A stretch of DNA of 64,000 bases from NCBI RefSeq assembly GCF_021390435.2, contig NZ_JAJVCN010000001.1, positions 3,410,001 through 3,474,000 on the forward strand. Direction: 5' to 3'. The translations under genes and the position numbers were made by a program. Within the stretch, counting starts at the first letter, position 1; every line of letters starts with the position of its first letter. The stretch comes from Kibdelosporangium philippinense (GTDB lineage Bacteria > Actinomycetota > Actinomycetes > Mycobacteriales > Pseudonocardiaceae). The notes below the pieces were generated by a model that worked only from the letters and a program-made list of their open reading frames with translations, searched no databases and was not told the origin of the DNA. Of the stretch, positions 33,437 through 41,581 are shown in pieces.

Positions 33437-34315
33437 ATGACTGACTTGATCATCGCGGTGGTGCTGTGTGTGATCGTCGCGATCGCGTACGCCGCGGCAG
33501 CGCTCATCCAGGCGCGATACGCGCACCTGACGGTTGCCCAGCTTGCCCGCGTGCCGGTGTTATGGCTGGCGATCGGCCTCAACGTCCTCGGCGCGGCGCT
33601 GCACGTCGCCTCATTGAACTTCGGTCCGCTGTCCCTGATCCAGCCCCTCGGCGTGCTCACGCTGGTGATCGCGGTGCCGTTCGCGGCGTGGACCGCCCGG
33701 CGCAAGCCGACCCGCCTGGAAATGACCGGCATGACCTACACGGTCGTCGGCCTCACCGGCCTCGCCCTGATCATCACCACATCCGGCAAGGCCGACACGC
33801 TCACGTCGCTTGAACTGGTCCTCCTCGTCGTCGGCACGACAATCCTCGTCACGGTGCTTGCCCTCATAGGCCGCCGACCGGGCGCGTCGACCTTATGGGA
33901 GGCCATCGCTGGCGGTGTGGCGTTCAGCGTGTGCTCGGCCTTATGCCAGACGATCGTGGTCACCGCAGGCAATAACGGTTTCGCAGCGTTGTTCTGGCCC
34001 ACGACAATCCTCGCCATGGTCGCGGTGGGCACGTTCGCGATCACCGCGACGATCCTGACGCAGCGCTCGTACCGCAACGGACTCAGCGCGCCACTCGCCG
34101 TGACCAACCTCGTCAACCCCGCCAGCGCCACCATCATCGGTGTGTCACTGCTCGGCGAAAACCTCGCCACCACCAACGTCGAAATCGCCCTGGCAGTCAT
34201 TTGCGGCGTGCTCGCTGGCCACGGCGTCGCCCAGCTCGCCCGTGCCCGGGACGTCGCGGCGACGATCACCGTGCCGCCGACGACGCCCCAGAAGGACGCG
34301 CAGCCCGTCCCGTAG
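33437..34315 (+). CDS. DMT-superfamily integral membrane protein
   Basis: 292 residues, about nine to ten hydrophobic helices. Typical DMT features: first helix LIIAVVLCVIVAIAYAAAALIQARYAHL, a conserved LNFGPLSLIQPLGVLTLVIAVPFAAW and later NLVNPASATIIGVSLLGENLATT. This matches the actinobacterial DMT (EamA-like, NIPA/DUF-type) group that begins with a helix and a polar half-helix rather than classical EamA. It likely exports a small metabolite. It diverges from the helicase gene, and its stop is adjacent to the convergent isochorismatase stop (34315/34316). A C-terminal tail of about 30 residues is polar. Confidence 0.8.
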   Translation: MTDLIIAVVLCVIVAIAYAAAALIQARYAHLTVAQLARVPVLWLAIGLNVLGAALHVASLNFGPLSLIQPLGVLTLVIAVPFAAWTARRKPTRLEMTGMTYTVVGLTGLALIITTSGKADTLTSLELVLLVVGTTILVTVLALIGRRPGASTLWEAIAGGVAFSVCSALCQTIVVTAGNNGFAALFWPTTILAMVAVGTFAITATILTQRSYRNGLSAPLAVTNLVNPASATIIGVSLLGENLATTNVEIALAVICGVLAGHGVAQLARARDVAATITVPPTTPQKDAQPVP

Positions 34316-34858
34316 CTACTTGAAGTCGACCTCGGCCGCCAAGCGCACGGTCAATTCGCCGCCGGGATGCACAGCAGTGCTCAGGATCCGGTTGTGCCGG
34401 TCGATGATCTGCTCCGCAGTCAGCCCCGCGGCAGGATCGCCATCCGCCGCCGGTGCGTGCCCATCGCCAACAAGCACCACATCCAACCCGTGGCTCAACG
34501 ACGACCGTGCGGTCGCGTCCACGCAGTAGTCGGTGGCAACCCCAGCCAGCACAACGGTGTCCACATCGTGTTCGAGGAGCAATGCGGCGAGGTTCGTGCC
34601 GTAGAAGCAATCCGTTGCGGTCTTACGAATCACCACGTCGTCGGGTTGCAGGTCAAGCCGGGCGGTGAGCTGCGCGTCCGGCGACTCGGGATCGAACGTC
34701 GTCCCACTCGGACCGATCTGCTGAAGCGCGATCACCGGAATGCCGCTGTCACGCGCCTTTCGGGCAACGACAGCGATCCGATCAGCCAGTTCCTCCCCGC
34801 GCCACACCTGTGGCATGAGAACTTCCTGCATGTCCACGATGACCAACGCCGTACTCAT
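34316..34858 (-). CDS. Isochorismatase-family cysteine hydrolase
   Basis: 180 residues. The catalytic triad of the family is complete: Asp9 in LVIVDMQ, Lys79 in VIRKTATDCFYGTNL, and Cys112 in LAGVATDYCVDATARSS, with the cis-peptide motif preceding the Cys. Members hydrolyse amides or vinyl ethers such as nicotinamide, ureidoacrylate or isochorismate. Its start overlaps the stop of the LLM oxidoreductase gene (ATGA at 34855-34858), so the two enzymes probably act in one pathway, for instance an oxidative ring opening followed by amide hydrolysis. Confidence 0.9.
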   Translation of the reverse strand: MSTALVIVDMQEVLMPQVWRGEELADRIAVVARKARDSGIPVIALQQIGPSGTTFDPESPDAQLTARLDLQPDDVVIRKTATDCFYGTNLAALLLEHDVDTVVLAGVATDYCVDATARSSLSHGLDVVLVGDGHAPAADGDPAAGLTAEQIIDRHNRILSTAVHPGGELTVRLAAEVDFK

Positions 34859-35700
34859 TTGAGATCCCTCCAGACAGCGGCCACAGCCGCGAGGTCACGC
34901 CATGCCCGCTCAGGATGCTTGAGTTCATCGGGATCGCCCCCGAACGTGTCCAGCAGCACCGCCTCAGCCCCAAGGGACCGCAGCGTTTCGAGGTCCCCGG
35001 CAATCTGTGCGAGATCACCGACGCCCGCCAGCCGGTCATCACCGGTCACCTGTTCGTCTGACGGCCGGAGCACGATCCGCGGCGCCAACCCGGGAACCGG
35101 AAGGCCTTCTTGGGCGGCAACGGATTTCAGCCATTCGGCGGCTTCGTCCAACCAGGATGCCTTGCAGCGCAGCGGATGCCACGCTTCGCCGAGCCGTACC
35201 GACCGCCGGACCGCCGCCGCGCTGTTGCCGCCGACCCAGATGGGAATCCGGCCTGCGCGGTAGTCGTCTTCCCGCTGCCACGCTGTTCGCACCGCCAGCA
35301 GGTGCTCGTCGGTGAGCTTTCCGCGCTGCCTGAACGGCACGCCGAGCGCGTCGAACTCCTGCTCGGCCCAGCCGACGCCGACCCCGAGGACGAACCGGCC
35401 GCCGCTGAGATCGGCCAAGTTCGCCGCCATCCGCGCGGTCAGCAACGGGTGCCGGTAGGGCACGATGAGCACGGTCGTGCCAAGCATGATCCGTCGAGTG
35501 GCACCGGCGAGCCACGAAAGCGTGGTGAACGGTTCGAAGAACGGCGCCGGGTACTTCTTGGCGACGTCCGGCGTGACCGCGATGTGGTCGGACATCATGA
35601 GCAGGTCGAATCCCAGGCCTTCGACCGTCTGCGCCCAGTCGCGCAGCACACCTGGATCGGTGCCTGGACCATAGTTGGGGACGTTCACGCCAATCTTCAT
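34855..35700 (-). CDS. LLM-class F420-dependent oxidoreductase
   Basis: 281 residues, a luciferase-like TIM barrel. N-terminus MKIGVNVPNYGPGTDPGVLRDWAQTVEGLGFDLLMMSDHIAV matches F420-dependent members, with TLSWLAGATRRIMLGTTVLIVPYRHPLLTARMAANLADLSGGRFVLGVGVGWAEQEFDALGV as the central cofactor-binding region. RIPIWVGGNSAAAVRRSVRLGEAWHP completes the pattern. It uses deazaflavin F420 (or FMN) to oxidise or reduce an unknown substrate. It is the first gene of a two-gene unit with the isochorismatase. Confidence 0.9.
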   Translation of the reverse strand: MKIGVNVPNYGPGTDPGVLRDWAQTVEGLGFDLLMMSDHIAVTPDVAKKYPAPFFEPFTTLSWLAGATRRIMLGTTVLIVPYRHPLLTARMAANLADLSGGRFVLGVGVGWAEQEFDALGVPFRQRGKLTDEHLLAVRTAWQREDDYRAGRIPIWVGGNSAAAVRRSVRLGEAWHPLRCKASWLDEAAEWLKSVAAQEGLPVPGLAPRIVLRPSDEQVTGDDRLAGVGDLAQIAGDLETLRSLGAEAVLLDTFGGDPDELKHPERAWRDLAAVAAVWRDLK

Positions 35701-35726
35701 GAAACGCTCGAATCCATGGCGCGACC

Positions 35727-36194
35727 CTAGCGACGCTTGCCCTTCAGCGGCAGTGGCGATCGCAGCTTCGGCGTGCCGAACGCGAAGGACGTGTCGATCG
35801 ACGCGAGCGAGGGGATCGTCCGGATCTTGGTGCGCAGCAGGTCCTCGTACCCGGGAAAACTGTCGACGACGACCCTGAGCAGGTAGTCGGCGTCGCCTGC
35901 CATCAGGTACACCTCGACGATGTTGTCGATCTCGCGAAACCGCTGCTCGACCTCATCCACCACGTCCGCCGAGTGGGATTCGAGCCGGATCCGGACGAAC
36001 GCGGTGATCGTGAGCCCGACCGAAGGCGGGTCCACATTCGCCGTATACCCGGTGATGACGCCGTCCCGCTCCAACTGCCGGACCCGGCGCAGGCATGGAG
36101 ATGGCGACAGCCCGACCCGGTCCGCCAGCTCCTGGTTGGTCAGCCGTCCGTCGGTCTGCAGGTGCGTGAGGATCTTCAGGTCGATGTCGTCCAC
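35727..36194 (-). CDS. Lrp/AsnC-family regulator
   Basis: 155 residues. Winged-helix domain: LDLKILTHLQTDGRLTNQELADRVGLSPSPCLRRVRQLERDGVITGYTANVD; ligand-binding RAM domain: VEQRFREIDNIVEVYLMAGDADYLLRVVVDSFPGYEDLLRTKIRTIPSLASIDTSFAF with the usual GDxDYLLxV. Such regulators respond to amino acids and often control the adjacent transporter. It diverges from an EamA exporter gene with about 90 bases between, in which TCTGCC and GGCAGA form an inverted repeat about 20 bases apart, a likely binding site. Confidence 0.95.
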   Translation of the reverse strand: MDDIDLKILTHLQTDGRLTNQELADRVGLSPSPCLRRVRQLERDGVITGYTANVDPPSVGLTITAFVRIRLESHSADVVDEVEQRFREIDNIVEVYLMAGDADYLLRVVVDSFPGYEDLLRTKIRTIPSLASIDTSFAFGTPKLRSPLPLKGKRR

Positions 36195-36284
36195 GATCCA
36201 TTCTTAGCAGAATCTGCCAATCCAGGCGTCTGTCGAGGCAGAACTAGCAATCATTTGCCAGCCCGAATTACATACCCTGCCAGC

Positions 36285-37346
36285 ATGAAGTCACGGATCG
36301 GACTGGCGGCAATGTTGGTCACAGTCACGGTGTGGGCGGCCTTCGCCCTCAGCATCCGAGGAGTCGCGTCCTCGTCCCTGACGCAGGGCGACCTGGCCGT
36401 GCTGAGGTTCACGATCCCCGCCCTCGTTCTGCTGCCGTGGCTGCCGCGGACCATCCGCAAATGCCGCACCGCTCCCCTGCCCGCGCTCCCCGTGATCGCA
36501 CTCGGCGCAGGCCTGCCTCACCTGCTTGTCTCCGAGGCAGGCGGCGCCATGACCACGGCACCGCTCGTCGGATTGGTGATCCCAGGGACTGTCCCACTGT
36601 TCGTCAGCATCTTCGCGAGGAAACGCCTCAGCAAAGCCAAAATCGCGGCTCTCGGGTTGATCATCACGGGCGTGGCCGTGACTCTCCTCTTTGGACCCAA
36701 TGGCGCCCCGGCTGGCGGCGTCGCGTTCCTGCTCGCCGCAGGCGCATTGTGGAGCGCCTACACCGTCGCCTTGCGACGCCTCGACCTGGAACCCGTCGAG
36801 GTCGCCGTGCTGATCTCTGGGATTTCCATGCCTTTCGCGATCGCCGCAAGTCTGCTCGACAGCAACATCCTGCGCGGCAACGCAACCCTGCACGACATCG
36901 TCACTTTTGGACTCATCCAGGGTATCGCGGTCGGTGTGCTGTCGACCCTTTGCTACTCCTTCGCTGTACGGCGCATCGGATCAGCGACCGCGGCAACTCT
37001 CGGCGCCTTGAGCCCTGGGCTGACTGCGATCCTAGCGATCCCCTTGTTCGGTGAGATCCCGGACGGCCCGATGACCGTCAGCCTTGTCCTCATCGTCGCC
37101 GGTGTGATCGCTCTCAACGCGCCGATCCGTGTGCCCGAGGCTCCTGCCGGGGGCGATCCTGTCCCGGACCAGCCGCTTGAGCTCGGCGAGATCCGGGAAC
37201 CCGCCCTGCTGCTTGCGCGACCAGAGCAGGTCACCGTCCAGCCGGACGTCGAAGACCCCGCCTGTCCCGGGGATCAGCGCGACCTCGCCGAGCTCGACGG
37301 TGAAGGTGGTCAGCAGTTCCTGTGCGGTCCACCCCGCACGCAGTAG
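36285..37346 (+). CDS. EamA-family transporter with an anomalous C-terminus
   Basis: 353 residues from ATG 36285. Ten helices in two EamA halves are visible: SRIGLAAMLVTVTVWAAFALSIRGVASSSLTQGDLAVLRF at the start, IALGAGLPHLLVSEAGGAMTT, later VAFLLAAGALWSAYTVALRRL and TAATLGALSPGLTAILAIPLFGE, and the final helix VSLVLIVAGVIALNAPIRV, where a normal EamA protein ends near residue 285. Here about 70 further residues (PEAPAGGDPVPDQPLELGE...) are antisense to the SelW-like gene and carry no homology, so the native stop was lost. It diverges from an Lrp regulator and probably exports an amino acid or analogue. Confidence 0.85.
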   Translation: MKSRIGLAAMLVTVTVWAAFALSIRGVASSSLTQGDLAVLRFTIPALVLLPWLPRTIRKCRTAPLPALPVIALGAGLPHLLVSEAGGAMTTAPLVGLVIPGTVPLFVSIFARKRLSKAKIAALGLIITGVAVTLLFGPNGAPAGGVAFLLAAGALWSAYTVALRRLDLEPVEVAVLISGISMPFAIAASLLDSNILRGNATLHDIVTFGLIQGIAVGVLSTLCYSFAVRRIGSATAATLGALSPGLTAILAIPLFGEIPDGPMTVSLVLIVAGVIALNAPIRVPEAPAGGDPVPDQPLELGEIREPALLLARPEQVTVQPDVEDPACPGDQRDLAELDGEGGQQFLCGPPRTQ

Positions 37347-37400
37347 CCAGCGGCATTGCGTGCAGTACTCGATCTCGAGACGAGGATGCCGGGAAGTCAT
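37032..37400 (-). CDS. SelT/SelW/SelH (Rdx) family redox protein with a run-on C-terminus
   Basis: 122 residues from ATG 37400. The thioredoxin-like N-terminus IEYCTQCRWLLRAGWTAQELLTTF contains the CxxC redox pair (Cys13, Cys16). LGEVALIPGTGGVFDVRLDGDLLWSRKQQGGFPDLAELKRLVRDRIAPGRSLGHTDR is the usual end of the family (90-95 residues). The reading frame then continues for about 30 residues (RVESDHTGDDEDKADGH...) that are antisense to the EamA gene, so the original stop is missing. The family's biochemical role in bacteria is not established. It diverges from the enoyl-CoA hydratase gene. Confidence 0.85.
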   Translation of the reverse strand: MTSRHPRLEIEYCTQCRWLLRAGWTAQELLTTFTVELGEVALIPGTGGVFDVRLDGDLLWSRKQQGGFPDLAELKRLVRDRIAPGRSLGHTDRRVESDHTGDDEDKADGHRAVRDLTEQGDR

Positions 37401-37438
37401 GGTGATCAGTATGCGGCCGCGTACGCCAGGATGAAGCA

Positions 37439-38173
37439 ATGATCGAGGTGACTGACCACGACGGCGTAGCGATCCTGTCGCTCAACCACGGCCCGGTGAA
37501 CGCGCTTGACCTGGAGATTCTCACCGAGCTGCCCACCGCATTGGCCCGCGTGGCCGATGCCCGAGCGGTGGTGCTGACCGGCGAAGGCCGCTGCTTCTCC
37601 GCAGGTGTGGACCTCAAGCGGGTGATCGACGGCGGCGCGGGCTACGTCCAGGAATTCCTCCCGGCGCTCAGCACGGCTGCCTTCGCGTGGTTCACGCACC
37701 CGAAACCGACTGTCGCGGCGGTCAACGGGCACGCGTTGGCCGGTGGATGCGTGCTCGGCGCGGCCGCCGACGTGACGCTGATGTCGGGCGGCACGATCGG
37801 GCTGACCGAACTGGGCGCCGGAGTGCCCTTTCCGACCGTGCCATTGGAGATCATGCGGTACGCGTGCGCCGCAGTCTCATCGCTTGTGCTGACAGCCAAG
37901 ACAATCGGCCTAGCCGAGGCGGTCAGTATCGGGCTGGTTGATCAGGCCGTCATCCCCGAAGAGCTGATGTCCACGGCACTCAAGCATGCGCGGAAACTTG
38001 CCGCTGTTCCCGCGGATGTCTATGCGCTGAGCAAGAAGCAGCTGCAACAGCCTGCCGTGCAACGCATCGAGACGTTGCGGGAACAGGACGATCCCGGGGT
38101 GACCGAGATCTGGGGATCGCCCGCGACACGGGACTTCCTTGCCGAGTTCATGCGCTCGCTCGGCCGTAAGTAG
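37439..38173 (+). CDS. Enoyl-CoA hydratase/isomerase family protein
   Basis: 244 residues of crotonase fold. Features: VVLTGEGRCFSAGVDLKRVIDGG with the first oxyanion-hole segment, TVAAVNGHALAGGCVLGAAADVTLMSGG with the second one and the CoA-binding loop, and GLTELGAGVPFPTVPLEIMRYA, where the first catalytic Glu is expected (ELG). It is shorter than typical 255-260-residue members at the C-terminus but ends well (WGSPATRDFLAEFMRSLGRK). It acts on an acyl-CoA substrate not identifiable here. It starts 38 bases from the divergent SelW gene and is followed by the IS5-type element. Confidence 0.9.
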   Translation: MIEVTDHDGVAILSLNHGPVNALDLEILTELPTALARVADARAVVLTGEGRCFSAGVDLKRVIDGGAGYVQEFLPALSTAAFAWFTHPKPTVAAVNGHALAGGCVLGAAADVTLMSGGTIGLTELGAGVPFPTVPLEIMRYACAAVSSLVLTAKTIGLAEAVSIGLVDQAVIPEELMSTALKHARKLAAVPADVYALSKKQLQQPAVQRIETLREQDDPGVTEIWGSPATRDFLAEFMRSLGRK

Positions 38174-38213
38174 GGCCGCTCGGGCCGGGCGGCGCGACCA
38201 CCGGGCACCCTAA

Positions 38214-39150
38214 GAGGGCATCTGATCTTGGTTGGGGCGATATGTCTGTGTCGGGTGACGGCTGATACCTTGATCAACTTGTGGGGTCCCGGCGTGCGTA
38301 CCGCAGCGACTTGTCCGATACTCGCTGGGCGTTGATCGAGCCAACGCTGACGGCGTGGCGTGCTGCCCGGCGTGGGCCGGGAACCGTGATGCGCGTGCAT
38401 GACTTGCGGGAGATCGTGAACGCGATCCTGTACGTGTGCCGGACCGGGATCGCCTGGGAGTATCTGCCGCACGACTTCCCGCCCTGCAAGACGGTTTATG
38501 ACTACTACGCCAAGTGGGAAGCCGATGGCACAACGGAAACGCTGCATGACCTGTTGCGTGACCAAGTCCGCGTCGCGAAAGGCCGCGCTGCTGCCCCGAC
38601 GGCGGCGATCATCGACTCGCAGAGCGTGAAAACCTCCTGCAATGTCAGCGAATCCAGTCAGGGTATCGACGCGGGCAAGAAGATCAAGGGCCGCAAACGG
38701 CACATCGCCACCGATGTGCTCGGCCTGCTGCTGGCGGTAATCGTGACCGCGGCGTCGGTGCAGGATTCCGCTGGCGGGCAACAGGTTCTCGATCATCTCG
38801 CCGCTGCGCATCCGACCGTGTCGGCGGCATGGGTGGACGGTGGCTACAACAACACAGTCATCCGTCATGGAGCCCAGCGGGGTATCCGGGTTGAGGTCGT
38901 CAAACGCCCTTCTGCCAAGGGATTCCACGTGTTGCCCCGGCGGTGGGTAGTGGAGCGCAGTCTGGGCTGGCTGATGCAACACCGCCGACTCGCGCGCGAC
39001 TACGAAGCCCTGCCCCAGCGGTCGCGCACGATGGTCCACTGGGCGATGACTAACATAATGAGCCGCACCCTGACCGGGGAATCCACCCAAACCTGGCGAA
39101 ACGATCCACCCAAAGCAGACATTCTTGCCTAACTAAGATCAGATGCCCTC
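38214..39150 (+). mobile_element. Intact IS5-type insertion sequence (937 bp)
   Basis: Terminal inverted repeats of 20 bases, GAGGGCATCTGATCTTGGTT on the left (38214-38233) and its complement with one mismatch on the right (39131-39150). TAA flanks both ends (38211-38213, 39151-39153), matching the 3-base target duplication of the IS5/IS1031-like groups. The single transposase is full length, so it may still be active. The insertion lies 20 bases before a secreted-protein gene start. Confidence 0.9.
38281..39132 (+). CDS. IS5-family transposase
   Basis: 283 residues from a GTG at 38281. N-terminal DUF4096-like segment (YRSDLSDTRWALIEPTLTAWRAARRGPGTVMRVHDLREIVNAILYVCRTGIAWEYLPHDFPPCKTVYDYYAKWEADG), then the DDE domain with Asp in AAIIDSQSVKT, Asp in SAAWVDGGYNN and Glu in RRWVVERSLGWLMQHRRLARDYE (DDE triad complete, with the YREK-like R and K). 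The stop codon overlaps the right inverted repeat. All motifs are intact. Confidence 0.95.
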   Translation: MGSRRAYRSDLSDTRWALIEPTLTAWRAARRGPGTVMRVHDLREIVNAILYVCRTGIAWEYLPHDFPPCKTVYDYYAKWEADGTTETLHDLLRDQVRVAKGRAAAPTAAIIDSQSVKTSCNVSESSQGIDAGKKIKGRKRHIATDVLGLLLAVIVTAASVQDSAGGQQVLDHLAAAHPTVSAAWVDGGYNNTVIRHGAQRGIRVEVVKRPSAKGFHVLPRRWVVERSLGWLMQHRRLARDYEALPQRSRTMVHWAMTNIMSRTLTGESTQTWRNDPPKADILA

Positions 39151-39169
39151 TAAGGGGTAGATCGTCGAC

Positions 39170-41581
39170 ATGGTCGGCGCGTGGTCCAAGTATGAACCCA
39201 TGCGCTACGCATTCAAACGGGCGACCGTTCTCGGGATCACGGTGTTGACCGCCGTGGCCCCGGTCGTGGTTGCCGCCCCTGCTGTCGCGGACGGCCGCGT
39301 CATCGGGACCGTCCAAATGGGGACGAACTCCCGATTGTCGGCCGCGATCTACGACGAACGGGGCCAACTCGTCCGCCATCTCTACGACCTCGCGCCCAGA
39401 TCCGGTACCGTACAGCTCAAATGGGACGGGAAGCACGACGAAGGCTACGACGTCCCCAAAGGCAAGTACAACTGGCGCGCCGCGACCACCGGCGCCGTCG
39501 GCTCGTACGACGGCAGTGCCGGTGACAACGGCAAGCCGGTCGAGGGCGAATCCTTGGACTTCACCGAGAATCCCGGCAATGCCACGGCCGTCGCGTACGG
39601 ACCCGAAGGCGACCTCTACACCGTGTCGAGGTACGAGGAAACCGCCAACCACGTCCGCCGGTACTCGCCTGCGGACATCGCGACGGGCAAGCAGAAGTGG
39701 CTTGCTGCCACCGGATGGGACCAACGAGGCCACGCCGTCACGGCCGACGACAAGTACGTCTACAACGCGGGCTGGGGCAATGGCTCCAACAACTCCAATC
39801 ACTTCTACCAGATCTATCGGCACGCGGCCGACACCGGCCGGACCGTGAACTGGAGCGGCAAACCCATCGAGTTGAAGGCGGGATGGAAGTCGGGCGACCA
39901 GGTGGTCACCGGTCTCGCCGTGGACGCGACGCACCTCTGGGTCTCCGACGCCATCAACAACCAGCTTCGCGTGTACGACAAGGAAACCGGCGCGCCAGCG
40001 CCGATCCTTGGCGGCCAGAGCACGATGCCGCTCACCGATCCACGTGGGATCGTGACCGACGGTGCCGGGCGGTTCTGGGTCGTGACCGGCAACGAAGTCC
40101 GGCATTACACCTACGATGCCACGGCCAAGAACCTCAAACAGACCAACAGCATCACGCAACTGGATCGCCCCTATGGTCTGGCATGGGACCGGTCCGGCGG
40201 TAAGTCCATTCTGTACGTGTCCGAAATAGGCACTGGCAACATCAAGCGGTACAACCTCGCTTTGGGCATCCCATTGCAGGTACTGCCCGCGTGGTCGTTC
40301 TCGAACATGGCCGGTGCTGGCAAAGTCAGTGACACCACGTTCGGCTGGAAGTACGACACCGCCTCGGCAGTGCCCGGCGGTGACGCCGCCATCGCGGTCT
40401 CCCCGGACGGCAAAACCCTTGCCGTGGTCGACTACTGGAACAGCCGCACTCTGTTCTACGACACGGCAACGGCTACCGCCAAAGAGGAACGTCTGCAGAG
40501 CAACAACAACCCGCAGCCCGATGTGGACGTGCTCGCCGGCGAAGACCGGATGACAAGCCAGAGCTACGAGTACACAGTAGACTTCACGAAGCCGAACGCC
40601 GCCCACGGATACACATGGGACCTGACGGCGAACTGGAAGCCGACAGACGACCTCAAGTCCGAGTACACCGCCTCGACCTCTGTACTACGCAAGATCAACG
40701 GCAACGAGTACCTGTACGTGTTCGTCAACCCCCGCTGTACCGTGCCGAACAACCAGAACTGCGGGGACCTGCAGCCAGGAACGTTCGCCTATGGCGGCGT
40801 CATCGTCTACCGGCTGAACACCGAAGGTCCTGGTCGCGGCATGAAACGGATCGCCCAGATCCGCAAGCACATCCCCGACCCCGGGCCGCGTACCGAGATC
40901 GAAACCAAGAACAAGCACCTGACGATCACCAACGACACCAACGGAAACGGCGTCCTCGACAACGACGCGACGCCAGGTGACGTCGCCGATCCCACCAACA
41001 ACAAGGGTTACATCGTCGGCAACCCGTCGGTTTCGGTGGACAGCACGGGTACGATCTGGTTCGCGAACGCGGCCACATACGACACCGCACACCACTCGGG
41101 TGTCGGCCGCCTGAAGGTCAACAGCTTCGACGCGCAGGGCGACCCGGTGTACCGAATCGCCGACTTCACTGTGCCGGACCAGACTTCCTACGACATCGAC
41201 CTCGGGACCGGGTCTCCAGTGGAGCTTCCCAGCAGACCGCGTACGACGTCACGAACAACCGGCTGTACACCACAGTGGACACCGACGAGTTCAACCCGAT
41301 CGCCAACGCGGGCGGCAACGCGGTCCGGATCATCGACCTCAAGCCCGGTGGCCAGCAGACGACGATCAGCGGACGAGCCCGCCTTGACGGCCCTCTGCAC
41401 CTGCTGCGGGACTCCGTCACCGGCCTCGCCGTCGACGGCGCCGGTTTCTTCTACACTGGCGGCAACTCCGGTGAAGGCCAGCGGGTTTCCATGCACACAT
41501 GGGACGGTCTGCCGATCGCCCGTGCCTTCTCCCCCTTGCCGGCAATCGCGCCTGGATGGTTTGACCGTGGCCAGTCACTGA
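39170..41581 (+). CDS. Secreted FlgD-Ig / beta-propeller protein, 5' part of a frameshifted gene
   Basis: An ATG at 39170 (an alternative is 39200) opens a signal peptide (KRATVLGITVLTAVAPVVVAAPAVA). A FlgD-like Ig domain follows (SAAIYDERGQLVRHLYDLAPRSGTVQLKWDGKHDEGYDVPKGKYNWRA), then a propeller of about 500 residues with NHL/YVTN-like repeats (GLAVDATHLWVSDAINNQLRVYDKETG, GDAAIAVSPDGKTLAVVDYWNSRTLFYDT). Homology ends near 41212 (YDIDLGTG); the remaining ~120 residues are Ser/Thr/Arg-rich out-of-frame sequence. The natural continuation is in the next frame, so a one-base indel near 41195-41225 separates this from the 41275-43209 part. The IS5 element lies 20 bases upstream and has probably replaced the native promoter region. 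Confidence 0.75.
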   Translation: MVGAWSKYEPMRYAFKRATVLGITVLTAVAPVVVAAPAVADGRVIGTVQMGTNSRLSAAIYDERGQLVRHLYDLAPRSGTVQLKWDGKHDEGYDVPKGKYNWRAATTGAVGSYDGSAGDNGKPVEGESLDFTENPGNATAVAYGPEGDLYTVSRYEETANHVRRYSPADIATGKQKWLAATGWDQRGHAVTADDKYVYNAGWGNGSNNSNHFYQIYRHAADTGRTVNWSGKPIELKAGWKSGDQVVTGLAVDATHLWVSDAINNQLRVYDKETGAPAPILGGQSTMPLTDPRGIVTDGAGRFWVVTGNEVRHYTYDATAKNLKQTNSITQLDRPYGLAWDRSGGKSILYVSEIGTGNIKRYNLALGIPLQVLPAWSFSNMAGAGKVSDTTFGWKYDTASAVPGGDAAIAVSPDGKTLAVVDYWNSRTLFYDTATATAKEERLQSNNNPQPDVDVLAGEDRMTSQSYEYTVDFTKPNAAHGYTWDLTANWKPTDDLKSEYTASTSVLRKINGNEYLYVFVNPRCTVPNNQNCGDLQPGTFAYGGVIVYRLNTEGPGRGMKRIAQIRKHIPDPGPRTEIETKNKHLTITNDTNGNGVLDNDATPGDVADPTNNKGYIVGNPSVSVDSTGTIWFANAATYDTAHHSGVGRLKVNSFDAQGDPVYRIADFTVPDQTSYDIDLGTGSPVELPSRPRTTSRTTGCTPQWTPTSSTRSPTRAATRSGSSTSSPVASRRRSADEPALTALCTCCGTPSPASPSTAPVSSTLAATPVKASGFPCTHGTVCRSPVPSPPCRQSRLDGLTVASH

